From positions 1 through 61,681 of the forward strand of contig NZ_JBHTKJ010000003.1 in the NCBI RefSeq assembly GCF_042675965.1: a stretch of DNA of 61,681 bases. The letters run 5' to 3'. The notes beneath the pieces are model-generated. The model was not told the origin of the DNA. It was given only the letters and a program-made list of their open reading frames with translations, and made no database searches. Positions 52,165 to 60,220 of the stretch are shown in pieces. The first letter of the stretch is position 1; every line of letters starts with the position of its first letter. The position numbers and the translations under genes are program-made. The stretch is from Virgibacillus_R byunsanensis (GTDB lineage Bacteria > Bacillota > Bacilli > Bacillales > Amphibacillaceae).

Positions 52165-53679
52165 CTATTCCGCCCAAGAACTCTTAAACATTTTAGGTTC
52201 CAATTCACGATGTTCCATCATTTTGTTACTTTCCATGTAACCTGCCCAACCTACATATGTTACCAGCCATTGTTGGGTTTCCTCGTTATAAGTTAGTTCA
52301 TACCCACGTTCCTCGGTCGTTTCTTCTAACTCCACCTCATTATCAAAATCATTATAATAACCTTCTTCATATAATGTGTTCGTATCAACGGCAATATACC
52401 AGCTATCACCATTATGGTTGATCGTAAAGGAATCAGAGTAAAAATCAATGCCTATAAATTTTCCTTGGTAAAAATTTCCGTAGTTCTGATCGTATTCAAT
52501 ATCATCGATAAGAGCATCAATAATTTGCTCTCCAGCTACTGTTAGCAAACTGGCATCTGCTGAAGTATAGGCTTCGATATATTCCTGGTTAAATTGTATG
52601 ACCTTGTCCTGGATCGTTTGTTTTAATGCTTCGTCAGCTGAAAATTCCACATCGATATAATTATTATCTATCGGAACTTCTTCTGTTTTTATCGAACCCC
52701 ATGGGAACTCCCCTTCAATAGAAGCGCTCATCGAACCATCTGTTAAAACTGGCCCAACCGTATGCTGTTCTGTTACATCAATCCCGGTATCTTCACTATT
52801 TAAAGATAGAGTCGTACTTGTTAGTTGTTCGTCAAATGGTATATAAAACTCAACATGCTCTCCTTCAACATACAAATCTACTTCATCTGTATAACCTGGA
52901 TCGAAGTTTGTTCGTTCCGTCTCAGTTGTTAATTCGATAAAATCAGATTTATAGTTTGCCCTAAATTGGTATGTTCCAGGCAAATATGGTCCAACCTCTT
53001 TTGAAAAATTCTCCTTGTCTGAAATTGCGATCACTTCTTCGTCTAGCAATATTTCTGTATTCTCATAATTTGTATACACAGTAAAGTATACGGGGCTAAC
53101 GTTAATCTCGTAATTATCAAAAATAAGTTTTTTTCCGTCTTTTACTAGATTTACAGCGTAATAAAATGGTGAATCGTCAGCTGCATCAGCTACATTAGAG
53201 TTGTTTTCATAATCTTGACCTTGTCTTTTTAAATGATTAATTAAATGACCCCGTTTACTGGGGTTTTCGCTGAAATAGTTGATAAAACCTGATACCGCTT
53301 CTTCATTAATCGTCAAATTTTTACTGCTTGATTTTAGTATATCTGCAACTGTTCCAGCATCCTTTTCAATCATCGCTGTTTCAAATCTCTCAATAATTTT
53401 TTCCTGTGAAGTCATGGATGCGCCAACCTGATAGCCGATAAGTAACAATACAATCAGGACACCCGTTATAGCTATGGAAAGCTTGGATTTTACTGTCTGT
53501 CTATTTTCAGAAGTGGATAAACCACTATCTTTTGGAGGTTCAGGTGAAGGCTTTTGCGTAGTGTCCAAGCCCAGACTTTGTGATTCTGTAGTGGCTGTTA
53601 AATCTTCACCACAATGTTTACAAAACTTGGCTCCCTGAACGAATTCCTTCCCACAATTCTTGCAAAACTTCATCATCAT
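52165..53679 (-). CDS. TcaA-like membrane protein with zinc ribbon
   Basis: A 504-aa bitopic protein. The N-terminal zinc ribbon is FCKNCGKEF and KFCKHCGEDL (Cys at about 6, 9, 20, 23). A Pro/Ser-rich linker leads to one TM helix (LSIAITGVLIVLLLIGYQVG, about 68-87), then an extracellular region of repeated TcaA-type domains and a C-terminal NTF2-like domain (about 370-500). Related proteins (TcaA, YvbJ) affect cell-wall antibiotic response and sensing. GGAGGGG lies just before three consecutive ATG codons. The gene is divergent from the AtoE-type gene. Confidence 0.8.
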   Translation of the reverse strand: MMMKFCKNCGKEFVQGAKFCKHCGEDLTATTESQSLGLDTTQKPSPEPPKDSGLSTSENRQTVKSKLSIAITGVLIVLLLIGYQVGASMTSQEKIIERFETAMIEKDAGTVADILKSSSKNLTINEEAVSGFINYFSENPSKRGHLINHLKRQGQDYENNSNVADAADDSPFYYAVNLVKDGKKLIFDNYEINVSPVYFTVYTNYENTEILLDEEVIAISDKENFSKEVGPYLPGTYQFRANYKSDFIELTTETERTNFDPGYTDEVDLYVEGEHVEFYIPFDEQLTSTTLSLNSEDTGIDVTEQHTVGPVLTDGSMSASIEGEFPWGSIKTEEVPIDNNYIDVEFSADEALKQTIQDKVIQFNQEYIEAYTSADASLLTVAGEQIIDALIDDIEYDQNYGNFYQGKFIGIDFYSDSFTINHNGDSWYIAVDTNTLYEEGYYNDFDNEVELEETTEERGYELTYNEETQQWLVTYVGWAGYMESNKMMEHRELEPKMFKSSWAE

Positions 53680-53822
53680 ATCCCCTCCGTTTCTAGTAAG
53701 TTAAAAATTCTAGTACTATTTATATTACAAACTTTGACGAATTCGTTGTTTTTTACAGTTTGGTAACAAAAACATTACTATTGTATAACAATCTATCGAT
53801 TATTTCAACGTAAACTTATATA

Positions 53823-53852
53823 TTGACTAGTAAGAATATAATTTAGTATGGT
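53823..53852 (+). promoter_or_regulatory. Possible promoter and weak cre of the AtoE-type gene
   Basis: TTGACT (53823-53828), 18 bases, TATGGT (53847-53852). Just downstream, AAAGCGTTTGCA resembles a cre box with about three mismatches. Confidence 0.4.
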
Positions 53853-53888
53853 AGATAAAGCGTTTGCAAAAATGGAAAGGAGAATTTA

Positions 53889-55220
53889 ATGAAATTTTTA
53901 ACGAGGTTTTTTGATCGAATGGTCCAGCGATACCTACCCGATGCATTTTTATTTGCTATCATTTTAACCTTAATCGTTTTTCTATTAGGAATTGGTTTCA
54001 CGGACAGTTCACCAATGCAGATGATTGACTACTGGGGCGGTGGCTTTTGGAATTTGTTAGCTTTTGCCATGCAAATGTCCTTAATTGTAGTTACCGGGTA
54101 TATCCTTGCTAGTACCCCGCTTGTAAAAAACGCGTTAACAAAAATAAGTACACTCGCGAACACCCCTGGGCAGGCAGTCTTGCTTGTTACGTTTGTCGCA
54201 GCAATTGCCTGTCTTATTAGTTATGGTTTTGGGTTAGTTGTTGGGGCACTGCTTGCAGTTCACGTTGCCAGACGCGTTCCAACTGTGGACTATCGCCTTC
54301 TAATGGCAAGTGCGTATAGTGGATTTCTACTATGGCATGGGGGGTTATCAGGATCTATCCCATTATTGATTGCTACACCAGGCCATTTTTTAGAGGAAAC
54401 AATCGGTGTTGTACCAATTACAGATACACTCTTAAGTGCGTCTAACTTGTTTATCGTTATTTCTTTACTCATTTCACTTCCATTATTAAATCGGTTCCTG
54501 ATGAAATCCAGTGATAACTTAGAAAATACCGATCCTAACTTATGGAAATCTGACACGGTGGACGATGATGATGAACCTGAATTATCCAAAGAATACATAA
54601 CTCCTGCTGTTCGGTTGGAGAACAGTAAACTTGTTTCGCTCTTAATTGGGATCATGGGATTTGTATTTATTATTTATCACTTTGTCCAAAATGGACTTGA
54701 TTTGAATATTAATATCGTTAATTTTATATTCCTCTTTCTTGGAATCATTTTCCACCGCACCCCTAGACGTTTCTTGAATAGTGTTACAAGTGCAGTGAAA
54801 AACGTTGGAGGCATCATCGTACAGTTCCCTTTCTATGCTGGGATCATGGGGATGATGGTTGCCTCAGGTCTATCGGAACAAATGTCACTATGGTTCGTTA
54901 ATCTATCGAGCGACTTTACGCTTCCACTATTTTCATTCATTAGTGCTGGTATCGTTAACTTCTTCGTTCCATCTGGTGGTGGCCAATGGGCAATTCAAGG
55001 TCCAATCATGATACCTGCAGCAATTGAGATCGGAGCAGACACAGCAAAAACAGCCATGGCAGTAGCATGGGGGGATGCTTGGACGAACATGATTCAGCCG
55101 TTCTGGGCATTACCACTACTGGCAATCGCCGGCTTAAAAGTCCGCGACATTATGGGATTCTGTGTCATCATCCTATTCTGGAGCTTCATTCCAATAACTA
55201 TTGGTCTATTATTATTTTAA
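53889..55220 (+). CDS. Short-chain fatty acid transporter, AtoE family
   Basis: A 443-aa membrane protein with about 11 helices. RYLPDAFLFAIILTLIVFLL (about residues 14-33), LISYGFGLVVGALLAVHVAR (about 109-128), HGGLSGSIPLLIATPGH (about 149-165) and NFFVPSGGGQWAIQGPIM (about 356-373) are signatures of the AtoE/TIGR00366 short-chain fatty acid family. It should import C4-C6 fatty acids or acetoacetate. ATG at 53889 follows AAAGGAG. It is monocistronic, with a strong terminator at 55226-55258. Confidence 0.9.
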   Translation: MKFLTRFFDRMVQRYLPDAFLFAIILTLIVFLLGIGFTDSSPMQMIDYWGGGFWNLLAFAMQMSLIVVTGYILASTPLVKNALTKISTLANTPGQAVLLVTFVAAIACLISYGFGLVVGALLAVHVARRVPTVDYRLLMASAYSGFLLWHGGLSGSIPLLIATPGHFLEETIGVVPITDTLLSASNLFIVISLLISLPLLNRFLMKSSDNLENTDPNLWKSDTVDDDDEPELSKEYITPAVRLENSKLVSLLIGIMGFVFIIYHFVQNGLDLNINIVNFIFLFLGIIFHRTPRRFLNSVTSAVKNVGGIIVQFPFYAGIMGMMVASGLSEQMSLWFVNLSSDFTLPLFSFISAGIVNFFVPSGGGQWAIQGPIMIPAAIEIGADTAKTAMAVAWGDAWTNMIQPFWALPLLAIAGLKVRDIMGFCVIILFWSFIPITIGLLLF

Positions 55221-55225
55221 AAAGG

Positions 55226-55258
55226 AAAAGTGTCCTGTGAGCAGCGGGACACTTTTTT
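55226..55258 (+). terminator. Terminator after the AtoE-type gene
   Basis: AAAAGTGTCC and GGACACTTTT pair perfectly around an 11-base loop, followed by TT. Confidence 0.9.
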
Positions 55259-55313
55259 CTTGTAGTTTAGGAAACTATCAAATTTGGAGCTTGTGGGTAA
55301 TTTGTTAACTGTG

Positions 55314-55420
55314 TACGCCACGGAAGATCGACTAACTTCGTCGCTATGCGCGGCAACGTCGACCCACCCGCGATGCACGGGCGCAGCCCATACGTCGCTA
55401 AACGGGCACTTGCGCTTTTG
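55314..55420 (-). repeat. Repeat family B, copy 7 (inverted)
   Basis: On the minus strand it reads AAAAGCGCAAGTGCCCGTTT, then AGCGACGTATGGGCTGCGCC and GGGTGGGTCGACGTTGCCGC, matching copies 1 and 2. It is the only copy seen in this orientation. Confidence 0.75.
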
Positions 55421-55442
55421 TTCTTTTTTCCTATTTGAATGG

Positions 55443-55547
55443 TGAACTTTGGCTTTTAGTCAGTAAACTTTGGCCACTTCGCCTAAAACTTTGGCCTTTT
55501 CGCTTTAAACTCCGGCCACTTCACTCAAAACTTTGGCTTTTCAACAA
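55443..55547 (+). repeat. 21-bp tandem array 3 (exactly 5 units)
   Basis: Five units of 21 bases with core AAACTTTGGCC and alternating tails (ACTTCGCCT, TTTTCGCTT). It begins just after family B copy 7 and stops five bases before the stop codon of the DMT exporter, i.e. directly at its 3' end. Confidence 0.85.
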
Positions 55548-55551
55548 AAAT

Positions 55552-56478
55552 TCATTCTTTCCTCCGCTTCGAAAGCTGCGCAATACCAATCCCAGCTATT
55601 ATCAGCACGGAACCAGTCAAGATACCAGTCGTCAACTCCTCACCTAGAATCAACGCACTAAGCAACAATCCGAAAATAGGTACCAGCAAGGTCGACAATG
55701 TTGCTGTCACCATATCAATCACACTTAGCAATAAAAACCAGAGCGAGAAGCAAAGTGCAGATGCCAGCACACCAGTAAACAACACGTAAAATATGCTGTT
55801 TGCATTCAAATGTATTGGCTCACCCCACTCCATCATCACTGCTGCTAAAATAATGCCAATCGTACCGAACAGCATTTGAAAGGCAGTGACCTGCAGCTTT
55901 CCTATATCCTGAAGCTTCAACCGGTAATATACATTGGATGCGCCCCACGAAATAGCCGCTATGATTATCAATAGTTCTCCAAATATCACTTGCATGTCCT
56001 GAACAAGCACGATATCCCAACCAAGAATAGTTAGCAACCCTGCCATTCCAATCGTGAGTCCTATTACTTTTACACCAGCGAGTTTCTCACCAAGTATTTT
56101 CGAGGCAAACATACTACTCCATATTGGCATGGAATACAACAACACGGATGATTTTCCAGCATCAATAAACCGCAACCCATACATGACGAGCAAGAAAACG
56201 ATAGAAGTTTGCAAAATCCCTACTATTATAAGATGCTTCCATTCGTTCTTGGCTGGCAATTCCAGTTTTAATATGCCAATTATTCCTAATAAGGTTAATG
56301 AACCAATCCCAAACCGGAAAGCATTAAACGTGAACGGACCCATGTAATCCAGCGATTCTTTCATTAATACCCATGCATAACCCCATATAATCGTAATAAC
56401 TAAAATGAAGGACCAGATTATGTATCTATTCTTTTCAAGAAGTGTAACTAATGAATTACTGCTATTTCTATTTTGCAT
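55552..56478 (-). CDS. DMT-superfamily exporter (EamA family)
   Basis: A 308-aa membrane protein with ten hydrophobic helices in two EamA repeats (about residues 15-150 and 162-300). IWGYAWVLMKESLDYMGPFT (about 42-61 region start) and IDAGKSSVLLYSMPIWSSMF (about 112-131) are typical of RhaT/YedA-like exporters of amino acids or metabolites. ATG at 56478 has AGAGGAT upstream. A TATAAT -10 and a TTTGGCATTTAAACCAAA palindrome lie 41-80 bases upstream within direct repeat 1. Substrate is unknown. Confidence 0.85.
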   Translation of the reverse strand: MQNRNSSNSLVTLLEKNRYIIWSFILVITIIWGYAWVLMKESLDYMGPFTFNAFRFGIGSLTLLGIIGILKLELPAKNEWKHLIIVGILQTSIVFLLVMYGLRFIDAGKSSVLLYSMPIWSSMFASKILGEKLAGVKVIGLTIGMAGLLTILGWDIVLVQDMQVIFGELLIIIAAISWGASNVYYRLKLQDIGKLQVTAFQMLFGTIGIILAAVMMEWGEPIHLNANSIFYVLFTGVLASALCFSLWFLLLSVIDMVTATLSTLLVPIFGLLLSALILGEELTTGILTGSVLIIAGIGIAQLSKRRKE

Positions 56479-56518
56479 ATTTCGATCCTCTTTTCTAAAA
56501 ATCGCATCTTTACTTATC

Positions 56519-56557
56519 GTATTATATTTGGTTTAAATGCCAAAGTGAAAAAGCTTA
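56519..56557. repeat. 39-bp direct repeat, left copy (contains DMT promoter)
   Basis: Matches 60031-60069 with two mismatches; the first 26 bases are identical. On the minus strand it contains TTTGGCATTTAAACCAAA followed by TATAAT, so it is probably the promoter/operator of the DMT gene. Flanks of the two copies are unrelated. Confidence 0.8.
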
Positions 56558-56650
56558 CTTTACATAATAATTCAAGAACCTATTTTCTTTCACATCTAAA
56601 ACATGTATTATATGTTATAATATAGAAAAATAGAAAGAGTTCGAAAAAAT

Positions 56651-57166
56651 ATGATAATTAATATTTACACAGGGGAAACGGTAGATATTTGCTATAAGGT
56701 CTTAGGTAAAAGTGATGTTAAAAAGTATAATCTATATAAAAAGAATGGTTGGTTCGAGTGGACTAAAGAATTCGCAAAAAAAGAAAATAAGTTGTTTGGA
56801 ATGTTTGTTAAGGGGAAAGATGTAATACAGGGAGTAATCGCAATCCAGGAACATAAAAATAATCAATTGATACACATTGAACTTATGGAAGCTGCACCTC
56901 AAAACAAATTTTCTAATCCAAATCAAACCTATGCAGGTATTGGAAAAAACCTTCTGTGCTTTGCTGTTGAATTAAGTTTCCAGCTTAATTATGAGGGATA
57001 CATTGGTTTGTTTGCAAAACGAAATCAAAATGAAGATTATTATCGGAAACTAGGGGCAATACAGTCAAGATTTAATTTCACCCCATATTACTTTTTTCCA
57101 ACAAATAAGTCGGCTGAACTGCATAATCGATACTTACCTGGAGGTGTTCAATGGTGTCAAAGTTGA
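56651..57166 (+). CDS. GNAT-like acetyltransferase
   Basis: A 171-aa protein with a probable GNAT fold. The acetyl-CoA loop is QTYAGIGKNLLCFAVELS (about residues 97-114), followed by a beta strand GYIGLFAKRN and the helix DYYRKLGAIQ with Tyr near the usual general-acid position (about 135). Substrate is unknown: modification of a small molecule, a protein or tRNA are all possible. It starts with ATG at 56651 after AAAGAG and overlaps the next gene by 16 bases, making a two-gene unit. It lies within the 39-bp repeat-bounded cassette. Confidence 0.65.
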   Translation: MIINIYTGETVDICYKVLGKSDVKKYNLYKKNGWFEWTKEFAKKENKLFGMFVKGKDVIQGVIAIQEHKNNQLIHIELMEAAPQNKFSNPNQTYAGIGKNLLCFAVELSFQLNYEGYIGLFAKRNQNEDYYRKLGAIQSRFNFTPYYFFPTNKSAELHNRYLPGGVQWCQS

Positions 57167-57411
57167 AGGGATTTAACTTTGAATCTACAGCAAAAGGAAT
57201 TCGTGCAACAAGGGAAGGTGTTAAAACAATGAAACGATTCAATAATTCGATAGATGACATGGATCAAGCATTTCCGAGTGGTATATTTACAGCACCTGAT
57301 GAAAAAGTTCCTAACTTACGCTTTCGTAACATGTATAATTGGTGTCAGGAAAATGGAAGAAATCCCGAAACATTAACAAAAGAGGAAATAGATCAATTTA
57401 AGCTAAATTAG
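57151..57411 (+). CDS. Unknown 86-aa protein paired with the GNAT gene
   Basis: Begins MVSKLKGFNFESTAKGIRAT and ends EEIDQFKLN. A basic N-terminal half (about residues 1-32) is followed by a more acidic half with FPSGIFTAPDEKVPNLRFRN. No TM helix or known motif is seen. GGAGGTG six bases before ATG at 57151 and a 16-base overlap with the GNAT gene indicate coupled expression. It could be a partner, an inhibitor or a substrate of the acetyltransferase; the small-protein-second order is unlike TacAT systems. Function is unknown. Confidence 0.65.
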   Translation: MVSKLKGFNFESTAKGIRATREGVKTMKRFNNSIDDMDQAFPSGIFTAPDEKVPNLRFRNMYNWCQENGRNPETLTKEEIDQFKLN

Positions 57412-57483
57412 TGCGAAATTTTAAATATCTCATCTACAATTCGTATTAACTTGGTTGACCTAAAATAAGGTGCTATCATAGGA

Positions 57484-57532
57484 GAAGTAACCCCCCATCT
57501 ATTGTATTTAAAAGTGGGGTGGTTGCTTTTTT
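57484..57532 (+). terminator. Terminator after the GNAT/86-aa unit
   Basis: AAGTAACCCCCCAT-type and GTGGGGTGGTTGCTT arms pair with a few mismatches, followed by TTTTTT. Confidence 0.75.
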
Positions 57533-57579
57533 CTAGGAAAAAATTTATAGTGAATATCGTAAGGACAACCAAATTTCTA

Positions 57580-59928
57580 TTAAAATAATTTCATTTGTTG
57601 ATTATTTCCCTCATAACCAACTTTTTCCATTATATAACCTAATGCTTTGTAACCTTTTTTTCTTTTTTCAAACATGCTCTGAAACAACGCTTCTTTATGG
57701 TCTACGTAATCATATACTTTTACTTCCCTTTTTTTATCATGTAATCGATGAAGTCTGCCAACATATTGCTGAAGCGTTCCTTTCCAAGATATTGGCATTA
57801 CCAAAAACATCGTGTCTAAACGTGCATTATCAAATCCTTCACCTATATACTTTCCAGTAGCAATAATTAAGCGTTCTTGATCATCTGAAAGTTCTTCTAA
57901 CCTTTTTAACTTATATTGTCCTTCCTTCTTACCCATTCCTCCGGTAAGTACGATAATATTTTTAGCAAAGCCTTTAAACTTTGCCTCAAGCAGCTTAACG
58001 TGTTCAATTCGCTCTGTCAGTATGATAGGGAATGACCCTTCATCTAATTCTTTTAATACATCATTAAAGATCATATCATTACGCTGATTATCATTAATAA
58101 GTTCAGCATACAGGTTCTGAATGTTTTTTTGTTCCTCATTCACCGTACTTTTAAACGTGGTATTTCTACCTATTAAAATATGATCAAATGGCCTTATTTT
58201 TGCTTGTTCTTTGGCATTAACCTTAAAACGTATAGGCCCACATTGCATTGTCATTATTGGGTGTAATCCATCTTTTCTTGTTGGTGTAGCAGTTAATCCA
58301 TGGACGTATGTTGCTTCTGCTTTTTTTAATACTTTTTCAAAACTGTATGCTGAAATATGATGACACTCGTCTACTATAATTTGTCCATATTTAGTAATCA
58401 GTTCTTTAACTACACCTTTATGATTTAGACTTTGAATTGTAGCTATATCAATATTCCCTTGAGCGTTGTTTTTCCCTCCACCAACTTGGCCAATTTTACT
58501 AGGCTCTATATTAAAAAATGCTGCTAACCGTTCTTTCCATTGATCCATTAGTTGCTTACGATGAACTATCACCAATGTGTTTACATTTCTCTTTGATATA
58601 AGCGATGCAGCTACAACTGTTTTTCCAAATCCTGTAGTTGCCGACAGTATGCCAATTGGAGATTTTAGCAGCTTTTCGGTAGCGTCAACTTGTTGTGTTC
58701 TCAATTGTCCATGGAAATTTACTGAGATTTCTGTACCTGAAAATGTCTGATCTTCTACCTTAAGTTCAATTGAATTTTCTTTAAGAAGCTTAGATAGTTC
58801 CTCCATCAACCCACGTGGTAAAATCAGGTGTTCTTGCTGATCTTCTGAACAATCAATAAGTCTTGGTATCTTATATGTCGGTAAACGTTTAGCCTGAGCC
58901 TTAAAGTATGCTGGGTTATTAAACGTTGCTAATTGAATAATTTTATTTATAAAGTGTGATGGGAGACCCTCTTTAGGAATATAAATACTATCCTTGCAAA
59001 TAACTGATAGTTTAGTTGGTATCCTTTCTTGTTTGGAAATATATTCATTAATTACATCAGGGGAAGTGTCCATATGATAGTAACTCTTAATAACTTTTTC
59101 TACATTTGCTTTATCCATCTTTTTAATTTCAGATAAATAAAGCCATTGATCACGGTAAGCAATAAAATTTTCATCAACAAAAATACTATTTCCATTCTTT
59201 CTTGGTTCATGCTGTAATGGTAGAGCAATTAAATTACCAAATCCACCTTTAGGTAATGAATCTTGACTGGGGAACAATCTATCATAGGAGTCAATTCCTG
59301 TCTGATATCTTTTCTCAAGAGTTCGCTTTAAGAGTAAATTACCAAGTTTTCGTGCCAATTTAGCAGGAATAGCATCTTGAAAAAAGATCCAAACATGACA
59401 TCCATCACCTGAACGAGATATTTCAATACTAGCAGGTACGTCTAATTCTTTACATACGTCTATAAAAGCTGTTGCGTCATTTTTCCAATTTTTCTTATCA
59501 AAATCAACTGCTAAAAAATAGCATGTCCCATCTTTTAACATAGGATACAAACCGATCGATTTCTTTCCAGAGAGGTGATCATATATGACTTGATCTGTTA
59601 TTGAAGTGAATTTTTTATTTGGACAATTCGCACATTTAATAGTAGGTTTTTTACACTCATAGGCTGGTGAATATCCAGATTTACCTTTTTTAGACTTCCA
59701 ACGGACAGCAAAAACATCTTCTCTACCTTTGAACAGATCCCTAAATAGTTCAATTCTACTCCTAATTTTCTTTTCCCTAGATTGGATTTTACTAGTATCA
59801 TTTTGTTTATTCTCCAAAGTAGGTATGATGTTATGATGCTTCAAAAGTTGTTTTAATCGATTATTTTCATCTTGCAAATGTTCATTCTCTTTCAAGGCTT
59901 TTTGAAGTTGTAGCTCGAGATTACCCAT
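57580..59928 (-). CDS. TOTE-type primase-helicase (AEP primase fused to SF2 helicase)
   Basis: A 782-aa protein. A coiled coil (1-36, LQKALKENEHLQDENNRLKQ) is followed by an archaeo-eukaryotic primase domain: zinc cysteines in YECKKPTIKCANCPNK (about 88-103), DxD in CYFLAVDFDKKNW (about 138-150) and SGDGCHVWIFF (about 173-183). The C-terminal superfamily 2 helicase has Walker A STTGFGKTVVAAS (about 435), DECHH (about 512), GLTATPTRKDG (about 535) and motif VI QYVGRLHR (about 724). This architecture is that of TOTE conflict systems, thought to act against foreign DNA. RBS is weak (GAGAGAG). It is divergent from the serine hydrolase. Confidence 0.85.
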   Translation of the reverse strand: MGNLELQLQKALKENEHLQDENNRLKQLLKHHNIIPTLENKQNDTSKIQSREKKIRSRIELFRDLFKGREDVFAVRWKSKKGKSGYSPAYECKKPTIKCANCPNKKFTSITDQVIYDHLSGKKSIGLYPMLKDGTCYFLAVDFDKKNWKNDATAFIDVCKELDVPASIEISRSGDGCHVWIFFQDAIPAKLARKLGNLLLKRTLEKRYQTGIDSYDRLFPSQDSLPKGGFGNLIALPLQHEPRKNGNSIFVDENFIAYRDQWLYLSEIKKMDKANVEKVIKSYYHMDTSPDVINEYISKQERIPTKLSVICKDSIYIPKEGLPSHFINKIIQLATFNNPAYFKAQAKRLPTYKIPRLIDCSEDQQEHLILPRGLMEELSKLLKENSIELKVEDQTFSGTEISVNFHGQLRTQQVDATEKLLKSPIGILSATTGFGKTVVAASLISKRNVNTLVIVHRKQLMDQWKERLAAFFNIEPSKIGQVGGGKNNAQGNIDIATIQSLNHKGVVKELITKYGQIIVDECHHISAYSFEKVLKKAEATYVHGLTATPTRKDGLHPIMTMQCGPIRFKVNAKEQAKIRPFDHILIGRNTTFKSTVNEEQKNIQNLYAELINDNQRNDMIFNDVLKELDEGSFPIILTERIEHVKLLEAKFKGFAKNIIVLTGGMGKKEGQYKLKRLEELSDDQERLIIATGKYIGEGFDNARLDTMFLVMPISWKGTLQQYVGRLHRLHDKKREVKVYDYVDHKEALFQSMFEKRKKGYKALGYIMEKVGYEGNNQQMKLF

Positions 59929-60030
59929 AAATTCACTCTCTCATTTAACAAAGTTTTAATGCTATTATACTAATACTTTTTAAATATCAAAAACAGTATA
60001 TTGTTCCCTCTTCAAATAGTCTAACCACTA

Positions 60031-60069
60031 GTATTATATTTGGTTTAAATGCCAAAATAAAAAAGCTTA
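60031..60069. repeat. 39-bp direct repeat, right copy (upstream of the TOTE gene)
   Basis: Second copy of the repeat at 56519-56557, two mismatches, same orientation. On the minus strand its TATAAT points at the TOTE gene start, 103 bases away. The rest of 59929-60220 holds the divergent serine hydrolase promoter. Confidence 0.8.
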
Positions 60070-60176
60070 TTCCTACTTTTGGCGCATTAAAATTATCACA
60101 CCTTTTATATATTTCCCAACATTTTTGTTACTAACGATTCATTTACTAAACTACCTTATGTCTACTATGTTAATAG

Positions 60177-60190
60177 TGTAAGCGCTTTAT
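60177..60190. promoter_or_regulatory. Probable cre box of the serine hydrolase
   Basis: TGTAAGCGCTTTAT matches the cre consensus except for its last two bases. It lies just downstream of a plausible promoter (TTACTA, 17 bases, TATGTT), 30 bases before the ATG. Confidence 0.5.
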
Positions 60191-60220
60191 TATGTTCTAA
60201 TTTTAGAAGGAGGAGGAAAT

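Noticed and set aside
53855..53872. CcpA cre box of the AtoE-type gene
   Set aside because: AAAGCGTTTGCA has about three mismatches to the consensus; kept only as a weak remark with the promoter.
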